DNA of 44,489 nt from Alphaproteobacteria bacterium (GCA_009928665.1 SACF01000038.1:1-44489), one strand, 5' to 3'. Numbered from the stretch's first letter, positions 8,948-18,999 are shown. The notes: generated by a model from the letters alone, not told the origin. Numbers and translations are program-made.

Positions 8948-9667
8948 TTACCGGGCCAAGATTGTTACGGCTTTATCCTTGTGCTTTTCTTTCGCAAACG
9001 GGATCATGACAACCAGCTCCGCTCCAACATTGAACCCTGACCAGTCTGTGATAAGGTTGGTCTTTTGGCCGTTGTAATTCAGATGCCCCTTTGTATCGAC
9101 CCGGTAACCGCCGAAAACAGCTACTCCCAGGATCCCGAAACGATAGTGCACCCCGATTTCCGGATTGAAATAAAAACTGAGAGAATTCATGGTGTATTCA
9201 TCCGACAACCGGCTGCCGTTCACCTCCAGGTTCTCGTGAAAGCCGGCGTGGGTAAGGATCGTTCCTGCCACCACCTTCAACCGAACATCAAAATTCCTGT
9301 GCTGGAATGCCTTGACTCCGAACTGTAGCCCAACTGAGTTGGCAGCCAGCCGGGTGTCGAAATAGTATTCCCCTGAATAATCTGCGGAGCTGACCCGGCT
9401 TCCCGAGGAGGAATGGGTATAGAGGCCCCCCAGGCTGATCTTCTTACCAATCATGGTGGTAAAGCTTAACCGGTAAAAGAACCAGGCAGGAAAATCATCC
9501 ACCACCTCCGATTCGAAGGGCAGCCTCTTCATGATATCTTCATTTAAAGTTTTCAGATCACTCATTGAACAGGCTCCATACCCCATTCCACCCGCGATCT
9601 CGAACTTCTGCGCAGGGAGCAGGCAGGGGAGGAATATAAAGATCAGCATCCAAAGGTATCTCTTCAT
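8948..9667 (-). CDS. Putative outer-membrane beta-barrel protein
   Basis: A 239-aa exported protein. Residues 1-19 are a signal peptide (hydrophobic core LWMLIFIFLPCLL, cleavage LPA-Q). The rest alternates polar and hydrophobic residues in strands with Gly/aromatic pairs (FEIAGGMGYG, ISLGGLYTHS, GVHYRFGILGVAVFGGYR), typical of small Bacteroidota outer-membrane barrels. No catalytic motif is visible. It begins one base after the stop of the upstream lipoprotein gene, so the two form one unit and may work together at the outer membrane. Specific function unknown. Confidence 0.65.
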   Translation of the reverse strand: MKRYLWMLIFIFLPCLLPAQKFEIAGGMGYGACSMSDLKTLNEDIMKRLPFESEVVDDFPAWFFYRLSFTTMIGKKISLGGLYTHSSSGSRVSSADYSGEYYFDTRLAANSVGLQFGVKAFQHRNFDVRLKVVAGTILTHAGFHENLEVNGSRLSDEYTMNSLSFYFNPEIGVHYRFGILGVAVFGGYRVDTKGHLNYNGQKTNLITDWSGFNVGAELVVMIPFAKEKHKDKAVTILAR

Positions 9668-9668
9668 C

Positions 9669-11516
9669 TCAAAAGATCTTTAGTTTATAACCTTCCATGC
9701 TGTACAGGTACTTATCCTTCAGAAGGATGCCATGCTGCCCGATGCTGGTGGGAAGCTCTTTTAAAAGTGCTCCAGTTGAAAGGCTGTAAATCCGGAGATA
9801 TTCATCGGTATACCCTAAAACCCTGTCGGCCCCGAAGTCAATGTTTCTCAGGTTATTTGCAGTAAGCATGACGGAAGAAACCTGGCTCCAATCAGAAATA
9901 TTCACTACAGATAAAGTATTCCCCGAAAAAAGAACAACATGGGAAGCGTCCCTTGGATCAAAAAGAAACCGCTTGTTCATATTATTCGGATCATCCCACA
10001 CCTTTGTAAATTCAGTAGCTGTGAAGCGGTAGCAGTAGTCCCGGTAATTAATCTCCATTAAAATATATTGGCCGTCAACCGAGATATTGCCCATCCAAAA
10101 CTGCCCGGCCGGAGTTGATGTGTTGATCAGGTGATGGCCGACAAAATCATACAGGAAAAGATTGTCATAATCGGAGATCACACCAATACCGTTATCAGCA
10201 ATGGTGAGGGTGCTGAACGCAGTAGATGTCGGTGAGATCTCTGACAGGCTGAAATAACTTGTTACATTTGTCTGGACATTGTATACCGTCACTGAACCTG
10301 TCGACAGGCCTGCCACGAATTTACCATTCGGAGAGACGGAAAATCCAAAAAGGGAATATCCTCCGGAGGTCACAAGGCTGTCAGTTGCCGTGTTTGTTGA
10401 AACATTGTACCTGATGATGTTCCCGGCGTCCCAGTACCAGAGGTCTGGCCCCGGCGGATCAAAAATTCTGTTGCATGTGAAAGAGGGTGTTCCCGGGTAA
10501 CCGCTTGCCGTAGAGGTATACTCATTTTCCTGGCTATAGTGAATGCCTTTGAAGGGATAGGAGATCATCCTGAAATCGTACCTGAAGGTAAATTTCGGAT
10601 TCACCAGGATATAGCTCGTACTGTCTGTGTTCAGAATATCCTGGTTAACCACATAACTGCTGCTGTTTTCCAGAAAGGCCTGGATCCTGTATTTCTGGAT
10701 GTGGTGTACAAAGATGCTTTTGTTCCATGACACTTTCAGATCCTTCTCATTGTAAGGCTGTACCGTGAGTTCAGGAAAGCCGTAATAGTAGTCATAATTA
10801 CTGTTCGAAAGAAGGTCGAAGCTGTAATTCGGGGGATAGTATTTGTAAACCTTGAGATAGTAAGTGGAAGACTCCCCTATGTATGTGGTATCAAATGCCG
10901 AAGTCCGGGCAAGGTCTCTGATAATGGCGATGGTATCGAAATTCCAGTCGCTCTTTAAGCTCCTCAGAAGCACATAGCACCCGAAACCAATTCCTTTAAA
11001 AGGGGTCCAGGATACCTTCATATTCCCGTTTTCAGGCGCTGCGGTGGTAATCACAGCACCCAGGGCCGGATTTGCGGATACGATCAGCCACCAGATCTTT
11101 TCATATAAAAAATGCTCGGCATCCAGCTTGTCGGCAATACTCCCTGTACCGGTGGAAAGGTAAACGCGCACTTTTAATTTATATGTCCCCGGTGAAGAGA
11201 CGGCATTCCCGAGCTGGATCGTGAAGTTCCCATCATTGTTGCAGATAGTGTCATGAACGACATCATTGAGGTAAACAACCAGCCATTGTTTCCGCGTCGC
11301 ACCGGTCGCAATGTTGAATGTTGTGGAATATTGGAAAGAAGAGAGGTAAACGGTGTCGGTGAACGTATTGATATTGAGATGGATGGCCGGCGGGTCAGGA
11401 TGCGGGTCCAGATCTCTGAAAAAGCGGTCTTTCGACTCGTAATCGCAAGATAGTGCGGTGAATATGAGGGAAACGAATACGAGGGTTCTGATGATGGCGT
11501 TGGCGGGATGATGCAT
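9669..11516 (-). CDS. Secreted lipoprotein with FN3-like region and C-terminal beta-propeller
   Basis: A 615-aa protein with a lipoprotein signal peptide (LIFTALSC, acylated Cys24). The middle has fibronectin-III-like strands (MKVSWTPF, LKVSWNKS). The last 260 residues or so contain repeats of the YVTN/WD type (LFGFSVSPNGKFVAGLSTG, NISVDGQYILMEINY, LRIYSLSTGALLKELP), suggesting a beta-propeller. The likely location is the outer-membrane surface or periplasm. No enzyme motif is visible; a binding or scaffold role is inferred. It is followed after one base by a barrel protein gene. A TAAATTTG box lies just upstream of the start. Confidence 0.7.
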   Translation of the reverse strand: MHHPANAIIRTLVFVSLIFTALSCDYESKDRFFRDLDPHPDPPAIHLNINTFTDTVYLSSFQYSTTFNIATGATRKQWLVVYLNDVVHDTICNNDGNFTIQLGNAVSSPGTYKLKVRVYLSTGTGSIADKLDAEHFLYEKIWWLIVSANPALGAVITTAAPENGNMKVSWTPFKGIGFGCYVLLRSLKSDWNFDTIAIIRDLARTSAFDTTYIGESSTYYLKVYKYYPPNYSFDLLSNSNYDYYYGFPELTVQPYNEKDLKVSWNKSIFVHHIQKYRIQAFLENSSSYVVNQDILNTDSTSYILVNPKFTFRYDFRMISYPFKGIHYSQENEYTSTASGYPGTPSFTCNRIFDPPGPDLWYWDAGNIIRYNVSTNTATDSLVTSGGYSLFGFSVSPNGKFVAGLSTGSVTVYNVQTNVTSYFSLSEISPTSTAFSTLTIADNGIGVISDYDNLFLYDFVGHHLINTSTPAGQFWMGNISVDGQYILMEINYRDYCYRFTATEFTKVWDDPNNMNKRFLFDPRDASHVVLFSGNTLSVVNISDWSQVSSVMLTANNLRNIDFGADRVLGYTDEYLRIYSLSTGALLKELPTSIGQHGILLKDKYLYSMEGYKLKIF

Positions 11517-11535
11517 GTGCGGCAGGTTGGTTCTA

Positions 11536-11543
11536 CAAATTTA
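11536..11543 (-). promoter_or_regulatory. Predicted -7 box for the lipoprotein/barrel pair
   Basis: Minus-strand TAAATTTG fits TAnnTTTG and lies 20 bases upstream of the lipoprotein ATG. A TTG at 11560-11562 gives a spacer of 16, somewhat short for the -33 element. Confidence 0.4.
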
Positions 11544-11754
11544 TTAAATCTCAGGGAATCAACACAGCTGAAATCCCACAACTTATCCCGTCTCCTTCGG
11601 ACCTTTTCATTGGGACTTTTTCAATATCCTGCAGAAAACTTCATAAGCAAACTGATAAACAAGAAAAAAATTGAGGCAAAAGCGTCCTGTTACCTGTTAA
11701 AGGTCGATTCCGGGATTTTCATGGTGTTATTTTGCCGGAAAAAATCGAAACACT

Positions 11755-13191
11755 ATGAAACGAATCATTTTACAAATCAGCCTGCTTTTATATGCCGGGA
11801 TTGCCCTCTCGCAGGCAATTCCTCACGACAGCCTTTATTTCGGACAAACTCCTCCGGGATCCATCCCGCAGATTTTCGCGCCGGGACTTATTTCATTGCC
11901 GGGAAGAAATGAGGCCGTGATTACCTTTTCACCCGACGGACAATCGGTCTTTTTCTATATCGAAAAGTACCCGCAACCGGGCAATCCGTATGTTATGTTC
12001 TCCGAATATGTCAATGATCACTGGAGTATACCCGACACCATCCCGTTCGCTATAGGACGGTCAACCGGAGAACCGTTCTTTGGCTGGAACGGTGACCGGC
12101 TTTACCTATGGGCCACCAATGCCATAAATCATCATGGAACCAAAGACCTGAGTTATTCCGAAAAGCAGGGAAACGGCTGGAGCGATCCCATCAGTATGGG
12201 TGATCCTCCAAATTCTGAGGCAGTCCAGTTCCACCCGTGCATTGTCGGGGATTCATCGGTTTATTTCAGCAGCAGTGAAGGCCGGATTTGCAGATGTCAG
12301 TACGTTGGCGGCCTCTATGAAGGACGGGTCGTCCTTCCCCGGCCACTGAACTTCATCGGATCGCAAACATGGGGTGATCCTTATGTTTCGGCCGGTGAGA
12401 CTTATATGATCATAAAGGCAATACGGGAAGAGGGATTCGGCGAAAACGACATCTATATTGCCTATCGTAAGCCCGACATGACGTGGACCAATCCTAAAAA
12501 TCTGGGAAACGATATCAATACACCGGGTGACGAAACTTCCGGTGACATAACACCTGACGGATTATACATGACCTACGGATCAAACGATGATCTGTACTGG
12601 GTATCAACTGCTTTTATTGACAGTTTGAAATACACCAACTACCTGCCGTATGTTATGTATCCTGTTCCGGATCAGACGGCCATTACCGGACATTTTTTCA
12701 GCTATACAGTGCCCGACTCCACCTTTGTGGACGATGATGGTAACCAAACTCTGAGCTATTCAGCCACGCTTCTAAACGGAGATCCTCTTCCCTCATGGCT
12801 GAGTTTCGATTCCATCACGGTCACCTTCTACGGGACCCCGTCGGCTGTCGAAATAATCTATCTGAAGGTGATGGCAACCGATACTGCCGGAAAAACAGCT
12901 TCCGATATATTCAAACTCACAGTGCATTTACCCGACGGGACCCAGGAGAAAATTGATGAGGATCTGTTAATCTACCCCAATCCGACAAACGGTTTAATAA
13001 ATATCAACCTTCCTGAGAATATGCCGGTACCGGTGAAAGCGACCCTGTTCAATGTCCGGGGAGAACGCGTGGAGGAGATGACCATCAATACCGGTACCGC
13101 TCTTGACCTGGCCGGTAAACCAAAAGGAATCTATATGATCAGGTTGATCTTAGGGAAAGAGGTTGTAAACCGGAGGATTTGCCTTTTCTGA
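11755..13191 (+). CDS. PD40-type secreted protein with T9SS sorting domain
   Basis: A 478-aa exported protein. Signal peptide 1-20 (ends ALSQ), then a characteristic IPHDSLYFGQTPPG segment. Residues about 55-290 are WD/PD40-like blades (ITFSPDGQSVFFY, GDITPDGLYMTYGSND), about 300-392 a cadherin/Ig-like domain (FFSYTVPDSTF, LPSWLSFD), and about 405-478 a type A T9SS sorting domain (IYPNPTNGLININL, GIYMIRL). It should be exported through the T9SS and attached to the cell surface or released. Pieces of the same family, in decay, are found at 31468-31568, 33165-33345 and 33406-33533. A damaged AraC gene follows after 41 bases. Confidence 0.8.
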   Translation: MKRIILQISLLLYAGIALSQAIPHDSLYFGQTPPGSIPQIFAPGLISLPGRNEAVITFSPDGQSVFFYIEKYPQPGNPYVMFSEYVNDHWSIPDTIPFAIGRSTGEPFFGWNGDRLYLWATNAINHHGTKDLSYSEKQGNGWSDPISMGDPPNSEAVQFHPCIVGDSSVYFSSSEGRICRCQYVGGLYEGRVVLPRPLNFIGSQTWGDPYVSAGETYMIIKAIREEGFGENDIYIAYRKPDMTWTNPKNLGNDINTPGDETSGDITPDGLYMTYGSNDDLYWVSTAFIDSLKYTNYLPYVMYPVPDQTAITGHFFSYTVPDSTFVDDDGNQTLSYSATLLNGDPLPSWLSFDSITVTFYGTPSAVEIIYLKVMATDTAGKTASDIFKLTVHLPDGTQEKIDEDLLIYPNPTNGLININLPENMPVPVKATLFNVRGERVEEMTINTGTALDLAGKPKGIYMIRLILGKEVVNRRICLF

Positions 13192-13232
13192 CCAAATCAT
13201 CGAATAATCCGGGTAGTTGACCGATTTGTTTT

Positions 13233-13973
13233 TTGATTGCATTACACTTTGTCATCTGGGAATCCAACATAGGTCTCTACATTACCATTCTTATCCTGGT
13301 TTCGAATTGTTTCTACATTGTTCTTTCGGTCTTTTCATTGAGATCTTCGAAGATCGGATTTAAGGATATGTTCAGGAACATCCGGACAGCCCCGCAGACA
13401 AACTGGCTGCAAATTTTGCTGATGGGATTTATTATCCTGTGGATGGTGAATCTGAACTCATTCGCGATATACATGATCGTACAAAAACCGGGATGGTGCG
13501 CTTATACTGCCAGTATTTTTGCGTTGATACTCTTTCTCTTTCTTACGCTTCTGATGTTCCTGATCATGATAAAACCGGATGTCTATTATGTCGTTACAAA
13601 ATACAGGAACAATAAAGTACAGGAGAAGGACAGGGACAGTTATCTCAGGAAACTGAACCCTTACATGGTTGAGCAGAAACCTTACCTTAATCCCGATATT
13701 TCGCTGGAGTCGTTAGCAGCCGAACTGGAAATAAATCCGCGGATACTTTCCCAGATCATCAATGAGTCGATGGGGAAGAGTTTCAAACAATACATTCTGG
13801 ATTACCGCATCAGAGAGAGCATGAAGATCCTGACCGGAGATAAGGAAAAGAAACTCACGATCCTTGAAGTTCTTTATCAGGTAGGGTTCAACAGCAAGTC
13901 GGCGTTCAATTACCAGTTCAAACTTTACACCAGTCTGACCCCACAGGAGTACCGTTCAAAGTGCGTGGCATGA
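13233..13973 (+). pseudogene. AraC-family membrane regulator, N-terminally truncated
   Basis: The 246-residue frame ends in an intact AraC-type helix-turn-helix domain (ILEVLYQVGFNSKSAFNYQFKLYTSLTPQEYR). It is very similar to the 364-aa regulator at 31827-32921 but begins only at the residue corresponding to about 124 of that protein (FVIWES). The missing part is the first four or so membrane segments. The only usable start is a TTG at 13233; an in-frame stop lies at 13218-13220 and no ATG precedes the homology. It is therefore probably a 5'-deleted copy, though a shortened DNA-binding protein could still be made. It directly follows a PD40/T9SS gene. Confidence 0.7.
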
Positions 13974-13977
13974 GAAA

Positions 13978-14190
13978 TCAGTTGTAGTTATATTTTTTTA
14001 AAATCTTGTCGGCATTCATATTTTTAGGATCTAATTCTAAAGATCTTTTATATGCCGCCAATCCTTCTTTTTCTTTTCCAATTAACAATAAACATTCACC
14101 GTAACTGTCAAATACATTTGAGGAATTTGGATAAAGTTCTGTGTTAATTTTAAAAATTCAAGGGCTTCTTTTTCCTTTTTTTCTTACTGG
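13978..14190 (-). pseudogene. Decayed TPR C-terminal tail
   Basis: The minus strand reads EALEFLK and then, after a one-base frameshift, NTELYPNSSNVFDSYGE, GLAAYKRSLELDPKN and a stop. This is the usual C-terminal TPR tail of Bacteroidota serine hydrolases and esterases. No upstream part of the gene remains; the next gene begins at 14207. The frameshift and missing 5' part mark it as a remnant. Confidence 0.65.
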
Positions 14191-14206
14191 TCTCCGGCGA
14201 CGTGAT

Positions 14207-17200
14207 TTAATGTTTGATGATCTTGACCGTTTCGATCGTTTCATTGGTTATCATCCGGATAAAATAAATGCCGGAAGGCTTGTCGGATAAGGAAAATATG
14301 TGTTTGCGTTCGCCATGCAGGATCCGTCTTAAGATTCTTTCACCTGACATACCATAAATCTCAATAACTATATCGCCGGGTGATGACTGCGGTACCCAAA
14401 CCACTGCGAAGTCCCCGCTCGTGGGATTTGGATAGATCTGAAATGAGGAGAGAACAGCGACACCTGTAATTTCGGTTTCTCCGGATTCATGGTTTTCTTT
14501 CGGCCCTGTCGACGGAAGGGATGGCCTGGCACACCATGGACCACCGGGAGAGATATACCCCCAAATGAAACCGCCATTTTGAACCTTTGTTTCGGGGTAA
14601 TAGAGAATGTTCTGTCCGGCGATCATGGTGGCGCTTCCACCACTCTCAACCAGGAAGGTCGATCCGTTTCCGGCAACCATGACGGTGTTGATTGCGTTGT
14701 AGCAATTGACCTGCCCGTTCGTGACCGTATCATCCGTTATATTTCGAATCAGGGGCACGGCGTTGATAACAACGGGACCGGCAGGCAGTGATTCATCTGA
14801 GCCATATATCGCCGTGACCCAGTAAGAATTCAGGCCAATTGCGACCGACACGTCGGTATAGGTAAGTGCAGGGACAGGTGCCGTATTGATTTTTTCCCAA
14901 TCCCGGTAGATATCGTAACCTGTAAGTACCGGGGTCGAACTTGGTATCGGGGCATCCCAGGCAAGGGTCACCGTTTCAGGGACATACGATACCGTGAGAT
15001 TTCGCGGGGGATATAAAAAATGGGATGTAAAAGTTACGCAGACTGGGGTACTTAATATCGATCCGTAAAGTGTTCTGACACAGATTGTATTGGTCTGACC
15101 ATAGATTACAAGTTCGGGGGGGATCTGAAAGGTTGTATCGGTAGTAAAACCGATCAGGGAATCGTTCAGGTAAAAATTATACCCGTTGATGCAAGGATCT
15201 AATCCGTACCAATCGGGCCGGCTGTAAACCGCGATGTTGTCAATATTCCAATTGTTGATATTATACGAAGTCGTACCTGCTGCATGGAACCTGATCCTGA
15301 ATTCCGGGTTGTCAGTTTGAGAAGTGATGTTCAGGTTCTCGGTAGTCCAGGGAATACCTCCATAAGAATTGTCATGGTTTTTCAGTACCGACCAGGAGGT
15401 TCCATCCCAGATCTCAACCGCCATGGTGTTCAGGTTGCCTATCTCGTAGTTGTCGAGGAAAATGTCGTACTTAAGTCTCATGATAGGGGCATTAATGCCT
15501 GCAATAGGTTTGCTGGTCAGGTATTGATTGTAGTTGGTGACGATGGGCGACCAGTTGAACATAGCCGAAGGAGCGGGATTGCCAATCCCAGAGGATATCT
15601 GCCATTTGGTTCCGCCCGAGATGTCCCACTGGTTGGTGGCGAAACTGCCGCTGGCCCAGTTTTCCTGGAATTGGTAACTGATGTTGGAAGGGAAATTCCA
15701 GGTTGCCAAAAGGGTTTGGTCGTTGACTGTAACGTTTGTCGGGGGCATAGCAGTATGGGGCAATGAAACCTGAAGGGTTGTATCACCGGTAATCATAAGG
15801 GTCAGATTAGCGGTTTGGTATGAAAACTTTGTTACCTGCATGGTGTAGGTACCGTTCCAGATACCGGGAAAATGAACACAGCCTGATGTGTCGGTGATCA
15901 AGGTGTAGTTAGTATCCGGGTAAGCTGTGTTATTCAATTTCACGATAACTCCTGCTTTTGAATCGAATGAACAGCTCAGATCGGCACAAACCGTCACATG
16001 GGAGGTCCAGTTGTTGCCAATGACATTGGAGAATATGGGGGGAGAGGAACGATACCACGGAGATGAATAGACGGCTTTGACTGCCCAGCGATAGGGGCCG
16101 GGATACAATGAAAGCCAGGCATTGTCAGCGATGCTTGTCGTTACAGTCGTTGCAATTGTTGTCCAGAGTTTAGGATTGCTTTCCTGGCCCTGATGCAGTC
16201 GCCACACCTGGTAAGAAATTCCCTGCGACTGATCGCCTGAAGGTTCATTGGTCAGCCGGGTTTCCCGGCCGAAGGAGTAATTGACGGATTGCGACGGTCC
16301 GCCTGAACCTTTCACAATTGCACGGATCATAAAATTTCCCGGATAGGGAATCCAGGAACCTCCGGCTGCAACGTCTCGTGAAAAACTGCGTAGCTGGTTA
16401 ACCGTTGTATCAATCCCGGGACCGGCGGCATGCGGAGGAATGCCACCCTGTTTCATGGCAAGGTAAAAATCACCTGAGTTGATAGTGACGGGGTTTGAAA
16501 AGACGAAGCTGACCCATCCAAATCCGGTTGGAGTAACAGTTGTACTGTCAACCGGTGTACCCGGCAAGCCACCGGAACCATCTGCAAGGTAAACCACCAT
16601 GGTGAAAGGAGTAAGCGGAGGGGCGTTCGAAGGATAGTCGGCAGCAAGGCCGAGGTTTACCTTTCCGCCGGTTACCCTGGCAGGCCACTCTAACGGCGTG
16701 AATTTCACAGCATTCAGGTTGCCGGCTGAATCGCAGACCGCAAGGGTATCCTGGATGCCGTCATCATAAATAAGTTGATACATCCCTACCGGCTTGCTCC
16801 ACGAGAGGTTTACGGCGGTTGCCGGCGTTCCGTTCAAAGTAGCAATCAGGGGGCCGGGCGGATAAGCTGTCGGCACGAGCGCGACATTCAAGGTTATAGT
16901 TGTTTCCGGACTGAGGTTAATTGTTGTCCAGTAAGGATCATAACCCGTTTTCTCGATTTCGATTGGTTGTGAACCGACAATCAGGAGCTGCGGGGTAAGG
17001 TAGACACCCCCGAAAACTGACATGGTATATGTGGTACCGGCGATGGTGATGGTGGCGCCGATAACCGGAAGGCCTGTCGAGGCATCCATAACAACCCCTC
17101 CGACCAGGTTATTCGGATTTGACGGGGAATCCGGGTCTTTATACAATGCAACGTTGGCCAAAGGAAAAGGCGTTTTTTTTGTGACCATGGGTAGCGTTCG

Positions 17201-17494
17201 GTTCAATGGTGTGGAACTCGTTACCATACCGCCGGAGCCATGCCTACCGAACTTCAGGTTATCAAAAACCATGGTGATGCCGGGGGAGGAGCTTCCCGAT
17301 TCCATGGTCAGGCCGCACTGAGTCACGGGAACCAGCTCTGCTTCCCATCCGGCAGGAAGAACATTCCATGAGCCTGATTCAAAGCTCCCGGGGAATAAAA
17401 ATGTTTGGTGTGTGAAACCGGAAATTCCGGGAATCAGCGCCGAGAATAACAACAGCATGATGCCCTTTTTTTTAATTGATCTGAAACGTATCAT
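14207..17494 (-). CDS. Large multi-domain T9SS cargo protein
   Basis: A 1095-aa secreted protein. Signal peptide about 1-26. Residues about 130-207 are a carboxypeptidase-regulatory-like domain (VGGVVMDASTGLPVIGATI). Then come fibronectin-III-like segments (NLSWSKPVG, VTLAWDAP), a second regulatory-like domain starting near the VCADLSC segment and a jelly-roll/MAM-like domain recognised by NWASGSF, WDISGGTKW and NWNIDNIAVYSRP. The last 75 residues are a type A T9SS sorting domain (FQIYPNPTSGDFAVVW, GIYFIRM). The build resembles cell-surface adhesins or matrix proteins; no catalytic motif is seen. It stands alone on its strand. Domain borders are approximate. Confidence 0.8.
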   Translation of the reverse strand: MIRFRSIKKKGIMLLLFSALIPGISGFTHQTFLFPGSFESGSWNVLPAGWEAELVPVTQCGLTMESGSSSPGITMVFDNLKFGRHGSGGMVTSSTPLNRTLPMVTKKTPFPLANVALYKDPDSPSNPNNLVGGVVMDASTGLPVIGATITIAGTTYTMSVFGGVYLTPQLLIVGSQPIEIEKTGYDPYWTTINLSPETTITLNVALVPTAYPPGPLIATLNGTPATAVNLSWSKPVGMYQLIYDDGIQDTLAVCDSAGNLNAVKFTPLEWPARVTGGKVNLGLAADYPSNAPPLTPFTMVVYLADGSGGLPGTPVDSTTVTPTGFGWVSFVFSNPVTINSGDFYLAMKQGGIPPHAAGPGIDTTVNQLRSFSRDVAAGGSWIPYPGNFMIRAIVKGSGGPSQSVNYSFGRETRLTNEPSGDQSQGISYQVWRLHQGQESNPKLWTTIATTVTTSIADNAWLSLYPGPYRWAVKAVYSSPWYRSSPPIFSNVIGNNWTSHVTVCADLSCSFDSKAGVIVKLNNTAYPDTNYTLITDTSGCVHFPGIWNGTYTMQVTKFSYQTANLTLMITGDTTLQVSLPHTAMPPTNVTVNDQTLLATWNFPSNISYQFQENWASGSFATNQWDISGGTKWQISSGIGNPAPSAMFNWSPIVTNYNQYLTSKPIAGINAPIMRLKYDIFLDNYEIGNLNTMAVEIWDGTSWSVLKNHDNSYGGIPWTTENLNITSQTDNPEFRIRFHAAGTTSYNINNWNIDNIAVYSRPDWYGLDPCINGYNFYLNDSLIGFTTDTTFQIPPELVIYGQTNTICVRTLYGSILSTPVCVTFTSHFLYPPRNLTVSYVPETVTLAWDAPIPSSTPVLTGYDIYRDWEKINTAPVPALTYTDVSVAIGLNSYWVTAIYGSDESLPAGPVVINAVPLIRNITDDTVTNGQVNCYNAINTVMVAGNGSTFLVESGGSATMIAGQNILYYPETKVQNGGFIWGYISPGGPWCARPSLPSTGPKENHESGETEITGVAVLSSFQIYPNPTSGDFAVVWVPQSSPGDIVIEIYGMSGERILRRILHGERKHIFSLSDKPSGIYFIRMITNETIETVKIIKH

Positions 17495-17877
17495 GGTGAT
17501 GAAATGAAAAAGGATCAGGATCGAATTTGTAAAGTCTTCCTGTCAGTATTTTGTACTAACGAATGTAAAGCAGGATCATAATCAACAAAGTTAATTATTT
17601 TTTCGATATATTGTTCATTATCAATAAAATTAGCAGTCCTTTCCTGACAATAATCCGGTTTTAAAAGCGATGAACAGTTGATAGAGTCGTTTGCGAAACA
17701 AGAACAGTACTTCAAGATCTTGAATATTCACAAGGAGATAATTGAGTGATACCGGTAAGTCTCCATGCGATGTATAAAAAACCGTATTGAGGTTTTGGTA
17801 ATGAAGAGGTCTTGAATACTTGATTATCCCGGCAAATTTGTACTTTCGCCTTTGAATAAAACTGCTTCCTGCCTTCG
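17495..17877. other. Divergent intergenic region
   Basis: It separates the T9SS cargo gene (minus) from the AraC gene (plus). Two short minus-strand frames here (up to 74 codons) have no recognisable homology and one runs into the AraC gene, so they are not called. The only feature supported is the AraC promoter near 17820-17848. Confidence 0.5.
17820..17848 (+). promoter_or_regulatory. Candidate promoter of the 7TM-AraC gene
   Basis: TTG at 17820-17822 and TACTTTCG at 17841-17848 are 18 bases apart and approximate the -33/-7 pair (TAnnTTTG with one mismatch). The start codon is 30 bases downstream. Confidence 0.35.
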
Positions 17878-18999
17878 ATGGAAACCATCATTCTGTTTGG
17901 AGTTCTTGAGGGACTGATTATTTTCCTGCTGATCATCCTGAAGCGGCGAAAGTCCGTTTCCGACTACTGGTTGTCGGCTTTTTTCCTGATCTTCTCCCTC
18001 AACACCTTCCTGAGTTATCTGGAAATTTATAACCGTACTCACGGATTTCCTTTCTCACAGGCCTTTTTTATATCAACGCCGCTTCTTTTTTTACATTGGC
18101 CGTTAATCTGGCTTTATGTGAAATCGCTTACCGACCAGCATTTTTACTTTAAACCTCTGTACTGGCTGCATTTCCTGCCGTTTGTATTATGTGTCACGCT
18201 ATTCAGTATCGGGTATTATGTAAAATCGCCGGACTATAAAATTGAAATTGTTGAATCTGAATCATTTAAAAACCAGTGGGATTACCCCGTAGTGATCATT
18301 GCGATGGCGCTCTCCTCTCTCGTGTACTTCTCATGGTCAGCCATCCTGGTTGCTCAATATAAAAACAGGATTAAAGGTTATTTTTCCGAAACGTCGAAAT
18401 ATGACCTTGCCTGGTTACGGACGTTGATGATTGCTTCTGCCATCATCTACACGATTATCTATCTGACCTTTGTGGTTGATCTGGCGATTCCTTTGGCCTC
18501 CTTCAGCTGGCTTCACAAGACCAGTTTTTTGTTAGGGGCAGTGTATCTTATCGTATTGGGTTTTTTCGGCCACCGGCAGAGGAATCTTTTTTCGGATAAT
18601 AAAATAGGATTCCAACTTCTGAAACCCGAACCGATCTCTGAAAAGACATACTCCATCGACAAAAAGGAGGATGAATTCATTCACCTGCTTCTCAGCCATA
18701 TGAATGAGAAAAAGCCTTTTTTAACACCTGAGATCACCCTTTCAGCCTTGGCTGATGAGCTGCGGGTAACCCCGGAATTTCTTTCCGGTATCCTCAACAG
18801 CAAACTCGGTAAGAATTTTTTTGATTTCATCAATCATTACCGCATCGAAGAATTCAAAACCCGCTGCAAAGCTCCTGAAAATAAAAATTTCACCCTGATC
18901 GCAATCGCCTATGATTGCGGTTTCAACTCCAAAGCGACATTCAACCGGGTGTTTAAAAATGCCACCGGGATGACACCCGGAGCCTATGCGCAAATCTGA
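17878..18999 (+). CDS. 7TM-type AraC-family transcriptional regulator
   Basis: A 373-aa regulator. About 230 N-terminal residues form multiple membrane helices (IILFGVLEGLIIFLLIIL, FLPFVLCVTLFSIGYYV, LLGAVYLIVLGFFG). The C-terminal 100 residues form an AraC/XylS helix-turn-helix domain (LSALADELRVTPEFLSGILN and IAYDCGFNSKATFNRVFKNATGMTPGAY). Such membrane-anchored AraC proteins are frequent in Bacteroidota; their signals are mostly unknown. A set of TGAGAC half-sites with 21-22 base spacing lies between it and the flavodoxin gene, which is therefore the likely target. It is only distantly similar to the AraC genes at 13233 and 31827. Confidence 0.85.
   Translation: METIILFGVLEGLIIFLLIILKRRKSVSDYWLSAFFLIFSLNTFLSYLEIYNRTHGFPFSQAFFISTPLLFLHWPLIWLYVKSLTDQHFYFKPLYWLHFLPFVLCVTLFSIGYYVKSPDYKIEIVESESFKNQWDYPVVIIAMALSSLVYFSWSAILVAQYKNRIKGYFSETSKYDLAWLRTLMIASAIIYTIIYLTFVVDLAIPLASFSWLHKTSFLLGAVYLIVLGFFGHRQRNLFSDNKIGFQLLKPEPISEKTYSIDKKEDEFIHLLLSHMNEKKPFLTPEITLSALADELRVTPEFLSGILNSKLGKNFFDFINHYRIEEFKTRCKAPENKNFTLIAIAYDCGFNSKATFNRVFKNATGMTPGAYAQI

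Noticed and set aside
17515..17936. Two short minus-strand frames (66 and 74 codons) between the T9SS cargo gene and the AraC gene
   Set aside because: No homology, signal peptide or promoter is visible, and the second overlaps the start of the AraC gene. They look like chance frames in an AT-rich intergenic region.
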